This document shows positions 54,452-63,302 of a DNA stretch of 64,000 nt, piece by piece. Made by a program: the position numbers and the translations under genes. Where the stretch lies: contig NZ_CP136051.1 in NCBI RefSeq assembly GCF_032999765.1, positions 6,218,501 to 6,282,500 on the forward strand. The letters are read 5' to 3'. The DNA comes from Imperialibacter roseus (GTDB lineage Bacteria; Bacteroidota; Bacteroidia; Cytophagales; Cyclobacteriaceae). Position 1 is the stretch's first letter. Each line of letters starts with the position of its first letter. The notes under the pieces are model-generated. The model was not told where the DNA came from and did not search any database. It saw only the letters and a list, made by a program, of their open reading frames with translations.

Positions 54452-55468
54452 TTGTATTATATAAAGTCACTTGTTTTGAAGCCAACGGTTTTACTTTTCT
54501 TGCTGCTACTATCTGTTTTGCCATCCCGGGCCCAGCAGTTCAGTTTCTCTGAGCCGAAAATGGGTACAATATTTAATATTACTATTGATGGCCCCGATAG
54601 CCTTACGGCTCGAAAGGCAGCATACAAGGCATTTGCCCGTATCGATCAGATAAACCTGGCGCTGAGTGACTATTCAGAACAAAGCGAAACCTGGCAGCTA
54701 AATGCTACATCGCCTGCCAACTGGGTAGCGGTGAGCGAGGACTTAGGGGAGGTGCTCAAAATGTCGAAAGCCATTTCTGAACAGACTTTTGGTGCATTTG
54801 ATCCTACCATTGGAGCGTTGGTACAGTTGTGGAGAAGGGCAAAACGCAAAAATGAGCTTCCCGGACAACGGCAGATTGAGGAAGCTTTGGCAGTCAATGG
54901 CTTTGATGCTATTGTGTTTGACACCACCAGGCTGCCGTTTAAAATAAAATATATAAAAAAGGGGATGAAACTCGACTTCGGAGGAATCGGGAAAGGCTAT
55001 GCTGTTGAAGAGGCACTGAAGGTACTAAAGGCAGAGGGTTTTGCACACTCGTTCGTGTCTGCCGGCAGCTCCATCGCAGCAGCGGATGCTCCAGCCAGCA
55101 AGCCTACGTGGGAGTTTCTTTTGGAGGACAAAAATAGCGGCGGCCCTGGCATTAATGAGCTGATCAAATGCACCAACTGTTTCATTGCCTCATCAGGCGA
55201 CATCTATCAATACCTTGAGTTCGGGGGCAGAAAATACTCGCACATCATTGATCCCGAAACCGGGGAGGCGTTGACCAACGGCGCTTTTGTTATTGTTACA
55301 GCACCGTCAGGTGCTCAGGCTGATGCGTATGCTACCGCCTTTTGTGTAATGGAAATGGAAGAGATAAGAAGGTTTCTGGAAAGGAACAGCGACGTATCAG
55401 CCATGGTGTGGAAAAAAAATGGTGAGGTAATGGAGCAACTCACCTTTGGCCAGTCATTTGTCAATTAA
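54452..55468 (+). CDS. apbE: FAD:protein FMN transferase (ApbE)
   Basis: No ATG start exists; the frame opens at TTG 54452 or TTG 54476, both giving a signal-type start (LKPTVLLFLLLLSVLPSRAQ). About 330-338 residues. Family marks: SEPKMGTIFNI, FDPTIGALVQLWR, LDFGGIGKGYAVEEAL, CFIASSGDIYQY, SHIIDPETGEAL. ApbE transfers FMN from FAD to Thr/Ser of target proteins, such as Nqr and Rnf subunits, in the periplasm. Divergent from the haem protein, so the two may be linked in a respiratory pathway. Confidence 0.9.
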   Translation: MYYIKSLVLKPTVLLFLLLLSVLPSRAQQFSFSEPKMGTIFNITIDGPDSLTARKAAYKAFARIDQINLALSDYSEQSETWQLNATSPANWVAVSEDLGEVLKMSKAISEQTFGAFDPTIGALVQLWRRAKRKNELPGQRQIEEALAVNGFDAIVFDTTRLPFKIKYIKKGMKLDFGGIGKGYAVEEALKVLKAEGFAHSFVSAGSSIAAADAPASKPTWEFLLEDKNSGGPGINELIKCTNCFIASSGDIYQYLEFGGRKYSHIIDPETGEALTNGAFVIVTAPSGAQADAYATAFCVMEMEEIRRFLERNSDVSAMVWKKNGEVMEQLTFGQSFVN

Positions 55469-55475
55469 ACAAAAA

Positions 55476-55503
55476 ACCCTGACGGGTTTGAAGCCGCCAG
55501 GGT
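55476..55503 (-). terminator. intrinsic terminator of the Gfo/Idh gene
   Basis: ACCCTGACGG (55476-55485) pairs with CCGCCAGGGT (55494-55503) with one mismatch, loop GTTTGAAG. The A-run at 55471-55476 becomes the T-tract on the minus strand. Also between the convergent apbE gene, so it may stop both. Confidence 0.75.
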
Positions 55504-55527
55504 CTATGTTAGTTACTCGATTTTATG

Positions 55528-56871
55528 TCAGATAACCTGAGTTACACCCGGTACCGCAATGGTATAAAAACCATTTTTGTCAGGCATTGACTTAGGGTTA
55601 GCATCCCATGCAAGCCTGTCTGGAAACAAGTTCACCTCAGAATTGATTGCTTCTTCCCAGGTGAGCTCTCTTCCGGAATAGGTGGCCATACGGCCCATGA
55701 TAGCCGTCATGGTTGCCTTGGCTCCATTTTCAAGGTCGTTGATGACTCCACCTTTTCGGATGGAGGCAAATAGTTCGACGTGCTCCTGCTCGTATGGGTT
55801 CGGATCGTCCTTGCCCCTGTGCTTGTAAATAATATTTCCTTTGAGGTCAACAATGTTGCCGCTGCCGTCGGCACGACCCTTGGTGCCTACAATTTCTTCG
55901 GTTACTTTGTCCATGCAGCCTTTGATATGGCGGCACTGGCTGTTCATGATAGCACCATCTTCATAGGTGTACTCCACATAGTGGTGATCGAAAATTTCGC
56001 CGAACTCCTTGCCAGTTCTCACCTGACGTCCACCCATGCCCTGTGCCTTCACCGGATAGCCTTGCTTGGCCCAGTTCATCACGTCGATGTTGTGGATGTG
56101 TTGTTCCACGATGTGGTCGCCGCATAGCCAGTTGAAATAATACCAGTTTCTCATTTGGTACTGCATCTCTGTCATGTCGGGTTGTCTTTCTCTCACCCAT
56201 ACACCAGCGCTGTTCCAGTAAACCTGGCCTGATGTAACGTCGCCTATTTCGCCACCGTGAACTCTCTTCATGACCTCACGATAAGAAGACTCGTAGTGAC
56301 GCTGAAGACCAACTACTATGTTGAGGTTCTTTTGCTTCGATTCTTCCAGAAGACCTAAAACTTTACGGATACCCACCGCATCTGTAGCCAGAGGTTTCTC
56401 GCAGAAGATGTGCTTACTCTGTTTGATGGCATACTCCAGGTGGTAGGGGCGGAATCCCGGAGGGGTAGCCAGTATGACAACGTCAGCCAGATCAATAGCG
56501 CTCTTATAGCCTTCAAATCCAACAAATTTATTCTTTTCCGGCACGTCGATTTTTGCTTTCAAACTGCCTTTGCCGTCTACATCGTCTTTGGTGATGTTGC
56601 TGTAGCAAGCATCAAGCCTGTCTCTGAAAGCGTCGGCCATCGCCACCAGCTTCACATTGGGGTCGGCAATTAGCGCTTGAACTACGGCGCCGGAACCACG
56701 GCCGCCACAGCCTACGAGGGCAAGCTTAAGCTCCTTTGGTTTTTGCAAGGTCATGGCGTTGGCATCCCATGCCAGCCCGCTAAGCATAATGCCCCCAGCA
56801 GCCATGGCAGAACCTTTTACGAAATCTCTGCGATTGAGCCCGGAGGTATTTTTTGAATCAGTATGAGTCAT
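55528..56871 (-). CDS. Tat-exported Gfo/Idh/MocA-family oxidoreductase
   Basis: 447 residues with a twin-arginine signal (GLNRRDFVKGSAMAAGGIML). Rossmann motif ALVGCGGRGSGAVVQAL, then VVILATPPGFRPYHLEYAIKQ and HIFCEKPLATDAVG, the EKP motif of the family. The C-terminal half carries DHIVEQHIHNIDVMNW, a likely active-site region. NAD-dependent sugar or inositol oxidoreductase; typical exported members handle glycosides in the periplasm. 49 bases upstream is the FGE-like gene. Confidence 0.9.
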   Translation of the reverse strand: MTHTDSKNTSGLNRRDFVKGSAMAAGGIMLSGLAWDANAMTLQKPKELKLALVGCGGRGSGAVVQALIADPNVKLVAMADAFRDRLDACYSNITKDDVDGKGSLKAKIDVPEKNKFVGFEGYKSAIDLADVVILATPPGFRPYHLEYAIKQSKHIFCEKPLATDAVGIRKVLGLLEESKQKNLNIVVGLQRHYESSYREVMKRVHGGEIGDVTSGQVYWNSAGVWVRERQPDMTEMQYQMRNWYYFNWLCGDHIVEQHIHNIDVMNWAKQGYPVKAQGMGGRQVRTGKEFGEIFDHHYVEYTYEDGAIMNSQCRHIKGCMDKVTEEIVGTKGRADGSGNIVDLKGNIIYKHRGKDDPNPYEQEHVELFASIRKGGVINDLENGAKATMTAIMGRMATYSGRELTWEEAINSEVNLFPDRLAWDANPKSMPDKNGFYTIAVPGVTQVI

Positions 56872-56919
56872 AACGGTATGTGTTAAGTGTGTGTAGGTAG
56901 TTTCAGGAAATCAATATAG

Positions 56920-57897
56920 TTAACCTTCGTCAAGAACGGAAGCCCAGAAGGCCGCTTGCTCTGCTTTTGTTGGTTGCTTGGCTGGCTTTACCAGTCTTAT
57001 GCCCACAAATGGAGCATCTGATGCCCACCAGAAGCTTTTAGGAATCTGTGGATCACGCTTTTGCCAGTTGGGGGTTGATGTTGTTCTATTGGCCGACCGT
57101 AGATCTTCCGGGTCGTCGTCCCATGAGCCTCCACGGGCCGTTCTCGGATGAAGGTTAGTAGGCTTTCTCCACGGGTTTGTTTGACCATCGGCAACAGTTG
57201 CATAGTAGTCTGCCTGGTATTGGTCGAGCGTCCATTCCATCACGTTGCCATGCATGTCGTGAAGCCCCCAGGCATTCGGCTTCTTGCCTTTTACCTCGTG
57301 GTATTTGTCGTTGCTGTTATCGTAAAACCAGGCATAACTTTTCAGTGAATCTGCATTGTCGCCAAATGAATAGGCTGTGGTTGAACCGGCTCGGCACGCA
57401 TATTCCCATTCCGCTTCCGTTGGCAGACGGTAGAACTCACCAGTGGTCTCGCTTAGCCATTTGCAAAAAGTAACGGCTGCATACTGTGTCATGCTGGTAG
57501 CGGGAAATCCATACTTACCCATGCCATAGCTGGGATCCAGATAAGGCGTGCTGGGCTTTACCATGGCATCGGCCTTCTTCTGGCTTGCCTCATCCACATA
57601 CACAAGAGTAGCTCTTTTGTCTTTGTCGGTGAATAGTTCATACAGTTCCCATGTCACCTCTGTTTCAGACATATAGAATGCCTCCAGGGCTACCTGATGA
57701 ACAGGGCCCTCGTCTTCCTCTCTGTTTTTTGCCCCTTCGGGGCTACCCATTGTAAAAGTACCTGCCGGAATGGGAACCATTTTGAACGAGACCTCACTTC
57801 CTTCTATCGTCTTGGTAATGGGCTCCAAGCCCTCTTGAGCGTAAGTGAAACCTGCCACCGAAACGCAACCAATAGTTAGCAATCTTTTCAACAACAT
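56920..57897 (-). CDS. exported SUMF1/FGE-fold protein, likely not a true FGE
   Basis: 325 residues, signal peptide LLTIGCVSVAGFTYAQ. FGE fold: MVPIPAGTFTMGSPEG, FYMSETEVTWELYELF, FYRLPTEAEWEYACRAGSTT, GLHDMHGNVMEWTLDQY, TARGGSWDDDPEDLRSANR, FVGIRLV. The two catalytic cysteines expected just after RGGSW are replaced (DDDPEDL), so formylglycine generation is unlikely; a binding or structural role is more plausible. Seven bases behind the YceI gene. Confidence 0.85.
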   Translation of the reverse strand: MLLKRLLTIGCVSVAGFTYAQEGLEPITKTIEGSEVSFKMVPIPAGTFTMGSPEGAKNREEDEGPVHQVALEAFYMSETEVTWELYELFTDKDKRATLVYVDEASQKKADAMVKPSTPYLDPSYGMGKYGFPATSMTQYAAVTFCKWLSETTGEFYRLPTEAEWEYACRAGSTTAYSFGDNADSLKSYAWFYDNSNDKYHEVKGKKPNAWGLHDMHGNVMEWTLDQYQADYYATVADGQTNPWRKPTNLHPRTARGGSWDDDPEDLRSANRTTSTPNWQKRDPQIPKSFWWASDAPFVGIRLVKPAKQPTKAEQAAFWASVLDEG

Positions 57898-57904
57898 AAT
57901 CTTA

Positions 57905-58507
57905 TCAGTCCTCTACAATTAGTTTAAATGATATTTCCACTTCTTCTCCGGTTACTATCTGCCCGAACATGGCCGTTGGTGGCTCCATGTCATAATCTTT
58001 CATATTTAGTTTGTAAGAACCTTCGAACGAATACTTTCCACTGGCATCCCGCTTTCCTGCTACAGGGAGAGCGATCCCTTTTGTTTTACCAGCGATGGTA
58101 AGGTTGCCTTTTGCTTCTACAGCAAAGGTTTCTTTACCGGGCGAAGTAATCTGATTGTCGGTCAGTGAAAATGTAATGTTCGGATTTTCTTCATACTTGA
58201 GCGCATTGTACATTTTCTGCTCCATGGTTTCACCACGTTCGCTTTTGATACTAAGCACGGGCACAGTAATAGACACCGCCGCTATTTTATCGCCTTTCTT
58301 GAATTCGCCTTTTTTGAGAATTTTCTCATCTACCTTAACAGTACCGCTTACGTCAGTGACATTGCAGGTCCAGCTATGGAGCGTGGAGGTGCCAGAAATT
58401 GACATTTCGGAAGATTTGCTGACTTTCAAATCTGAGTTTTGACCATAGCTATGGCTAAAAATTGCCAAAAAGGCAACCGCCAGTAAAATCGGGTGTGTTC
58501 TTTTCAT
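57905..58507 (-). CDS. YceI-family periplasmic lipid-binding protein
   Basis: 200 residues, signal peptide ILLAVAFLAIFSHSYGQ. YceI barrel marks: SEMSISGTSTLHSWTCNVTD, KYEENPNITFSLTDNQI, FAVEAKGNLTIAGKTKGIALP, KLNMKDYDMEPPTAMFG. The family binds isoprenoid-type lipids in a beta barrel. It is followed in the same direction by the FGE-like gene. Divergent from the small lipoprotein gene. Confidence 0.92.
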   Translation of the reverse strand: MKRTHPILLAVAFLAIFSHSYGQNSDLKVSKSSEMSISGTSTLHSWTCNVTDVSGTVKVDEKILKKGEFKKGDKIAAVSITVPVLSIKSERGETMEQKMYNALKYEENPNITFSLTDNQITSPGKETFAVEAKGNLTIAGKTKGIALPVAGKRDASGKYSFEGSYKLNMKDYDMEPPTAMFGQIVTGEEVEISFKLIVED

Positions 58508-58633
58508 TTCGTTTAAGTAATTCCTTTCGAATAATAAATTAAATGTAAAATGACGAGAACCAGAAGAATCATTTGACGAATCAGTGTAAAGGCCTGATTA
58601 ATTGTTTAAATTCATACAATAAAAAAGAAACGG

Positions 58634-59056
58634 ATGACGATGAAAGGTGTGTGGAGGCAATGGGCCTTACTATTTGTGGCAGTGGCAATGCTCGGATGCA
58701 GCAAAGATGAAGACCCCAAGCCGGTGGCTATCACAGCGGCGGACTTTGAAGGAGAATGGTCGATTACAACTTTCAAGCTGGCAGGAGCTGATGAAACGAC
58801 AACGCTTTCGGAGTTCACATTTGAAATATTTTCGAATGGCGATTTTCTTGTCAACAAGAATGGGCAGAACGATTCCTATGGCTCTTATGAGGTAGATGAG
58901 GCCACAAAGGTTTTGACCGTCGATCTTACCAATCCAAAGGAACCATCCAAAGTAATCAATGGTACCTGGCAGGTATATGAAAAAACCGATGACAGCATGA
59001 CACTTAAAAGCTTCGAGCAGGGTGAAAAGAAAGACTTTGTGCTCACGAAGATTTAG
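58634..59056 (+). CDS. small surface-type lipoprotein, lipocalin-like
   Basis: 140 residues (Met1 or Met3), lipobox VAVAMLGC followed by SKDEDPKP, which resembles the acidic signal for export of lipoproteins to the cell surface in Bacteroidota. The body (DFEGEWSITTFKLAG, FEIFSNGDFLVNKNG, GSYEVDEATKVLTVD, GTWQVYEKTDDSMTLKSF) is the small beta-barrel of lipocalin-like domains. Binding partner unknown. Confidence 0.8.
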   Translation: MTMKGVWRQWALLFVAVAMLGCSKDEDPKPVAITAADFEGEWSITTFKLAGADETTTLSEFTFEIFSNGDFLVNKNGQNDSYGSYEVDEATKVLTVDLTNPKEPSKVINGTWQVYEKTDDSMTLKSFEQGEKKDFVLTKI

Positions 59057-59084
59057 CCCTTTGAGGCAAAGAATATCCCCCTTA

Positions 59085-59117
59085 TTGTTCATTTGTTTGA
59101 TTCAAGTCATAAATTTG
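59085..59117 (+). promoter_or_regulatory. candidate promoter of the FAD/Fe-S dehydrogenase gene
   Basis: TTG at 59085-59087 and TAAATTTG at 59110-59117 with 22 bases between; the second matches TAnnTTTG and lies 18 bases before the start codon at 59136. The -33 part is short and the spacing slightly wide. Confidence 0.4.
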
Positions 59118-59135
59118 AATTCTTCTTTGTGACTT

Positions 59136-62063
59136 ATGCAAAACACCTTAAAATCCTTCGGCTCGACCCTGGAAGGAGAGTTCTTTATTGACGATGTGCT
59201 GCGGAGGTTATACGCTACGGATGCGTCCGCCTACAAGGAAATGCCGCTCGCTGTGGCTATGCCAAAGAGCATTTCCGACATCAAGAAACTTATTGAATTT
59301 GCTCGTCAGCATAAAACCTCTCTGATTCCACGTACTGCTGGTACCTCGCTGGCAGGCCAGGTGGTGGGCAGCGGCATTGTAGTAGACGTGTCCAAGCATT
59401 TTACCCGGATACTTGAGGTAAACAAGGAAGAAAAGTGGGTGCGGCTGCATCCGGGCGTTGTGCGTGATGATTTGAACAAACACCTGGCACCTTTCGGCCT
59501 GATGTTTGCTCCGGAGACGTCCACAGCCAATAGGGCGATGGTAGGTGGGATGGTCGGTAACAACTCCTGCGGCTCCAATTCTGTGGTGTACGGCAGCACC
59601 CGTGAGCACCTGCTGGAAGCAAAAGTAATCCTAAGTGATGGCTCCGATGCAGTCTTTCATTCACTGGACCCGGACGAGTTCATCAAGAAGATAGAAAATA
59701 ATTCCACCCTCGAAAATCAAATTTACAGGGAGCTATTCGATATTCTAAATGATGCCGAAAACCAGGCGGAAATTGAGCGGGAATTCCCCAAGGTAAGCAT
59801 CCCCAGGCGCAACACAGGGTATGCCATGGACATGCTCCTGAGGGAAAAGCCTTTCATCGAAACAGGCCCCGACTTCAATCTTTGCTCGCTGCTGGCTGGA
59901 TCCGAAGGCACGCTTGCTTTTATCACTGAATTGAAGCTTAATCTTGTACCACTTCCCCCAAAAGACAGGGCACTGGTTTGCGTTCACTATAATACCATCG
60001 AAGAAAGCTTGCGGGGCAACCTCATTGCGCTCAAATACAACCCAAGTGCCTGCGAGCTCATCGACAAGATCATTCTCGATTGTACCAAGAGCAACATCGA
60101 ACAGAACAAAAACAGGTTCTTTATTCAAGGAGACCCGGGAGCCATTTTGGTGGTTGAAATCGGAAGGGGAACAGCCGAAGAAAGAGACAGAGATGTTGCA
60201 GCAATGATTGCTGAGATGCAGTCAGTTGGCCTGGGCTATCATTTTCCAGTTCTCTTTGGCGACGATATGGGTAAGATATGGACCTTGAGAAAAGCAGGGC
60301 TCGGGTTGTTGGCCAACATGCCCGGAGATGCCAAAGCCGTTCCGGTGATTGAGGACACCGCTGTGGATGTAAACGAGCTGCCGGAGTATATCAGGGAGTT
60401 CAATGAGATTCTTCATAAATATGGACTGAGCAGCGTGCATTATGCACATGCCAGCACAGGAGAGCTGCACCTCCGTCCTATTCTTGACCTTAAGACCGCC
60501 GAGGGCCAGCAAATGTTCCGCACCATTGCCGAGGAAATAGCGACCCTGGTGAAAAAATACAAAGGTAGCTTAAGTGGAGAGCATGGCGACGGCAGACTGA
60601 GAGGGGAGTTCATCCCTCTGATGGTGGGCCAGAAAAACTATGAGTTGATGGAGAGGATCAAAGATGTCTTTGATCCGGAAAATATCCTGAACCCCGGCAA
60701 GATTGTCCGCACACCGCCGATGGATACGTCTCTTCGGTATACAATCGGGCAGGGGACCAAAGAAATTGACACGCTCTTTGATTTTTCCGATACCCTTGGC
60801 ATCGTTCGGGCAGCTGAGCAATGCAACGGCTCAGGCGACTGTAGAAAAACCCATTTGAGCGGAGGGACCATGTGCCCGAGCTTTATGGCTACCCGTAACG
60901 AGAAAGAAACCACCAGAGCAAGGGCGAACATGCTCAGGGAAATGCTGACCAGCAGCACAAAGAAAAACCCATTCGATCACAAAGAGATCAAAGAAGTGAT
61001 GGATTTGTGCCTGTCGTGCAAAGGCTGCAAATCAGAGTGCCCCAGCAATGTGGACATGGGTAAACTGAAAGCAGAGTTCACACAGCATTATCACGAAGCG
61101 AATGGCATCCCCTTCCGCAGCAGAATGGTGGCCGGTTTTGCCAAAGCCAGCAAGCTGGCATCCATAGCCCCTGGCTTGTACAATTTCAGCATCAGCAATC
61201 CGGTAACAGCACCTATTATTAAAGCATTCCTTGGCTTTGCTCAGGACAGGCCCATCCCGAGGTTAAGCACAACAACTTTTCGTGCCTGGTTTGAGAAGAA
61301 GTTTAAACCGACTGTAGATCCATCTGAAGCCAAAGGCAGCGTGCTCATGTTTTGCGACGAGTTTACCGACTATAACGACGCTGAAATTGGGGCGACGGCT
61401 GTCAAGCTGCTGGACAAGCTAGGCTATGTCGTGGAAATGCCTGCTCACGAAGAGTCAGGTCGGGCGCATCTGTCAAAAGGGCTGATCAAAGAAGCCAAAA
61501 AGTTGGCAGAAAAGAACATCAAGTTGCTGGCAGGTAAGGTATCAAATGAAAAGCCACTGCTGGGGATTGAACCAAGTACGATTTTCTCTTTCAGAGATGA
61601 ATACATTGACCTGACAAGGGGAGAACTGAAGGAGCAGGCCAAAGCCATAGCGGAAAACACTTTCCTGATTGACCAATTTTTGGCTTCCGAAATGGAAAAG
61701 GGCAATATCAAGGCAGAGCAGTTTACAGAAGAAAAGAAAAGAATCAGGCTACATGGTCACTGTCACCAAAAGGCCTTGAGCTCGGTAGTGCCTTCCAAGA
61801 AAATGCTTAGCCTCCCTAAAAATTATGAGGTGATGATGATACCAAGTGGTTGCTGTGGGATGGCAGGCTCTTTTGGCTATGAGAAAGAACACTATGAGGT
61901 TTCCATGCAAATTGGGGAGCTGGTGCTCTTCCCAACAGTAAGGAAAGAAGCTGACGACACCATCATTGCCGCACCAGGCACAAGCTGCCGTCATCAGATC
62001 AAAGATGGAACCGACAGAGTGGCGAAGCATCCTGTGGAGGTGCTTTGGGAGGCGTTGGTTTAG
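59136..62063 (+). CDS. FAD-binding and (Fe-S)-binding dehydrogenase (glycolate/D-2-hydroxyacid type, YdiJ-like)
   Basis: 975 residues. N-terminal FAD domain: SLIPRTAGTSLAGQVVGSGIVVD, NRAMVGGMVGNNSCGSNSVVYG; then VPVIEDTAVDVNELPEYI, GDGRLRGEF, FDPENILNPGKIV. The C-terminal iron-sulfur part has CNGSGDC, CLSCKGCKSECPSNVDMG and the cysteine-rich HGHCHQKAL, SGCCGMAGSFGYE. This fusion oxidises a 2-hydroxyacid (glycolate, D-lactate or 2-hydroxyglutarate) and passes electrons to quinone or a cytochrome. Substrate not decidable. Its transcript ends at the hairpin shared with higA. Confidence 0.94.
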   Translation: MQNTLKSFGSTLEGEFFIDDVLRRLYATDASAYKEMPLAVAMPKSISDIKKLIEFARQHKTSLIPRTAGTSLAGQVVGSGIVVDVSKHFTRILEVNKEEKWVRLHPGVVRDDLNKHLAPFGLMFAPETSTANRAMVGGMVGNNSCGSNSVVYGSTREHLLEAKVILSDGSDAVFHSLDPDEFIKKIENNSTLENQIYRELFDILNDAENQAEIEREFPKVSIPRRNTGYAMDMLLREKPFIETGPDFNLCSLLAGSEGTLAFITELKLNLVPLPPKDRALVCVHYNTIEESLRGNLIALKYNPSACELIDKIILDCTKSNIEQNKNRFFIQGDPGAILVVEIGRGTAEERDRDVAAMIAEMQSVGLGYHFPVLFGDDMGKIWTLRKAGLGLLANMPGDAKAVPVIEDTAVDVNELPEYIREFNEILHKYGLSSVHYAHASTGELHLRPILDLKTAEGQQMFRTIAEEIATLVKKYKGSLSGEHGDGRLRGEFIPLMVGQKNYELMERIKDVFDPENILNPGKIVRTPPMDTSLRYTIGQGTKEIDTLFDFSDTLGIVRAAEQCNGSGDCRKTHLSGGTMCPSFMATRNEKETTRARANMLREMLTSSTKKNPFDHKEIKEVMDLCLSCKGCKSECPSNVDMGKLKAEFTQHYHEANGIPFRSRMVAGFAKASKLASIAPGLYNFSISNPVTAPIIKAFLGFAQDRPIPRLSTTTFRAWFEKKFKPTVDPSEAKGSVLMFCDEFTDYNDAEIGATAVKLLDKLGYVVEMPAHEESGRAHLSKGLIKEAKKLAEKNIKLLAGKVSNEKPLLGIEPSTIFSFRDEYIDLTRGELKEQAKAIAENTFLIDQFLASEMEKGNIKAEQFTEEKKRIRLHGHCHQKALSSVVPSKKMLSLPKNYEVMMIPSGCCGMAGSFGYEKEHYEVSMQIGELVLFPTVRKEADDTIIAAPGTSCRHQIKDGTDRVAKHPVEVLWEALV

Positions 62064-62074
62064 AGACTTAAAAC

Positions 62075-62104
62075 AAGAAAACCCGGTCTAGGCCGGGTTT
62101 TCTT
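62075..62104. terminator. bidirectional terminator overlapping the higA stop codon
   Basis: AAGAAAACCCGG (62075-62086) pairs exactly with CCGGGTTTTCTT (62093-62104), loop TCTAGG. The higA stop codon complement (62088-62090) lies within the loop, so the last codons of higA form one arm. It also follows the dehydrogenase stop by 11 bases. Confidence 0.88.
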
Positions 62105-62426
62105 CGTGGTATAGCACAGGAAGGTCTTTTTCAATTTTTTCAAATTCCGTCCTCGCTTTGGCAAGATCATATTGTTGCTGAAGTCGAAGGAAAAACTCGG
62201 GGCTTGTCCCGAATACCTTTGCTAGTTTAAGAGACATCAGCGGACTGATGCCTGCTTTTTCATTCAAGATCAAGGAAAGTTGCTTCCTTGATATCATCAC
62301 CTTCTCTGCCATGGACGTTACATCTATATTTAGAGGCTCCATGTAATCTTCACGAAGGATTTCTCCTGGGTGGGAGGGGTCGTACATCATATATTCTTTC
62401 ATTATCATTGTTCGCTCTTTATTCAT
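62088..62426 (-). CDS. higA: HigA-family antitoxin
   Basis: Up to 112 residues; the start may be Met1 (62426), Met7 or Met9, the last two giving about 104-106. The XRE-type helix-turn-helix is HPGEILREDYMEPLNIDVTSMAEKVMISRKQLSLILNEKAGISPLMSLKLAKVFGTSPEFFLRLQ, with HPGEIL at the front typical of HigA. It binds the toxin and its own promoter. Second gene of the module, 54 bases behind the toxin gene. Confidence 0.93.
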   Translation of the reverse strand: MNKERTMIMKEYMMYDPSHPGEILREDYMEPLNIDVTSMAEKVMISRKQLSLILNEKAGISPLMSLKLAKVFGTSPEFFLRLQQQYDLAKARTEFEKIEKDLPVLYHEENPA

Positions 62427-62480
62427 TTTTATACAGAACCACTATAGTATAACCTTCTACTTCAGCAACAAATAATCCAA

Positions 62481-62747
62481 CTAGTGATAATCCAGATAGT
62501 CAAGGTCAATAACATCGCCCTTTTCGAAGCGAAAAACCAACCTCCAGTTACCACTTACACTTAAAGCATAATATCCTTTCAATGGATGAAAACCACTACC
62601 AGGAAAGGATAGGTCATTTAAATCAGATGCCACATTCAGCCTTGAAACTAATCTTCGGAGCTTCTTGACATGCATTTGATTCACGCCAGATACATCTCCT
62701 TTTATTAGGAAACGTTCTAGCGCTTTGCTTTTGATTGAAATAATCAC
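62481..62747 (-). CDS. higB: HigB-family RelE-type toxin
   Basis: 88 residues. The RelE/HigB fold shows in SKALERFLIKGD, VKKLRRLVSRLN, FPGSGFHPLKGYYALSVSGNWRLVFRFEKGDVIDLDYLDYH, which carries the usual basic and aromatic active-site residues. HigB toxins cut mRNA on the ribosome. The toxin-first order is the HigBA hallmark. Confidence 0.93.
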   Translation of the reverse strand: MIISIKSKALERFLIKGDVSGVNQMHVKKLRRLVSRLNVASDLNDLSFPGSGFHPLKGYYALSVSGNWRLVFRFEKGDVIDLDYLDYH

Positions 62748-62867
62748 TGATACAATAACGCATGTATCCCTATAACCACAGAAGAGCCCCGTAACTAACT
62801 GAAATACATGGCATTGTAGATAATAGTGCTATTTTACGTGAAATTTACCACCTAATAGTACTTTTTA

Positions 62868-63302
62868 ATGAATAATGCTATGAAATATTTTGTAAAATAT
62901 GCGAAGAGGTTTGAGCCAATAACTGGCTTACTTTCAGTAACGACTTGGTTTTTAGATCGTATTCTAAACTTATTTAATATGGAAAACATAACTATCGGAG
63001 TAGGCACAATTCAATCTATCTGTTTCCTTCTCATTGGATTATCTGTTTTGGTATATCTATTTCGATTAAGGAATAAAGTAGACCAGTTAGATGTTGCAAC
63101 TAAAGTACAGCAACTTATAATTGATTATAGGTCAAGGAAACTTGTTGAAATAGAGGAAAAAGAGACTGAAAAGGAACGTGTCATCATTACTAATGAAGAG
63201 CGTTCTTTTTTCAAGAGTAGAATAGAACTTATGTATCCTGATTTCACAGCAAATGAAATAAAAAAATTGCTAGATGTACATTTAAGTAATGGCCATGGGT
63301 AA
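62868..63302 (+). CDS. membrane protein of unknown function, overlapping the transposase start
   Basis: 144 residues, AT-rich. Two hydrophobic segments (ITGLLSVTTWFLDRILNLF and GTIQSICFLLIGLSVLVYLF) then a charged coil of about 75 residues (VDQLDVATKVQQLIIDYRSRK, EIEEKETEKERVIITNEER, FFKSRIELMYPDFTANEIKK). No family recognised. Its last 14 bases overlap the transposase start codon. It may be a passenger gene of the insertion sequence or a host gene interrupted by it. Confidence 0.7.
   Translation: MNNAMKYFVKYAKRFEPITGLLSVTTWFLDRILNLFNMENITIGVGTIQSICFLLIGLSVLVYLFRLRNKVDQLDVATKVQQLIIDYRSRKLVEIEEKETEKERVIITNEERSFFKSRIELMYPDFTANEIKKLLDVHLSNGHG

Noticed and set aside
56920-57897. True formylglycine-generating enzyme
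   Set aside because: Both catalytic cysteines after RGGSW are absent.
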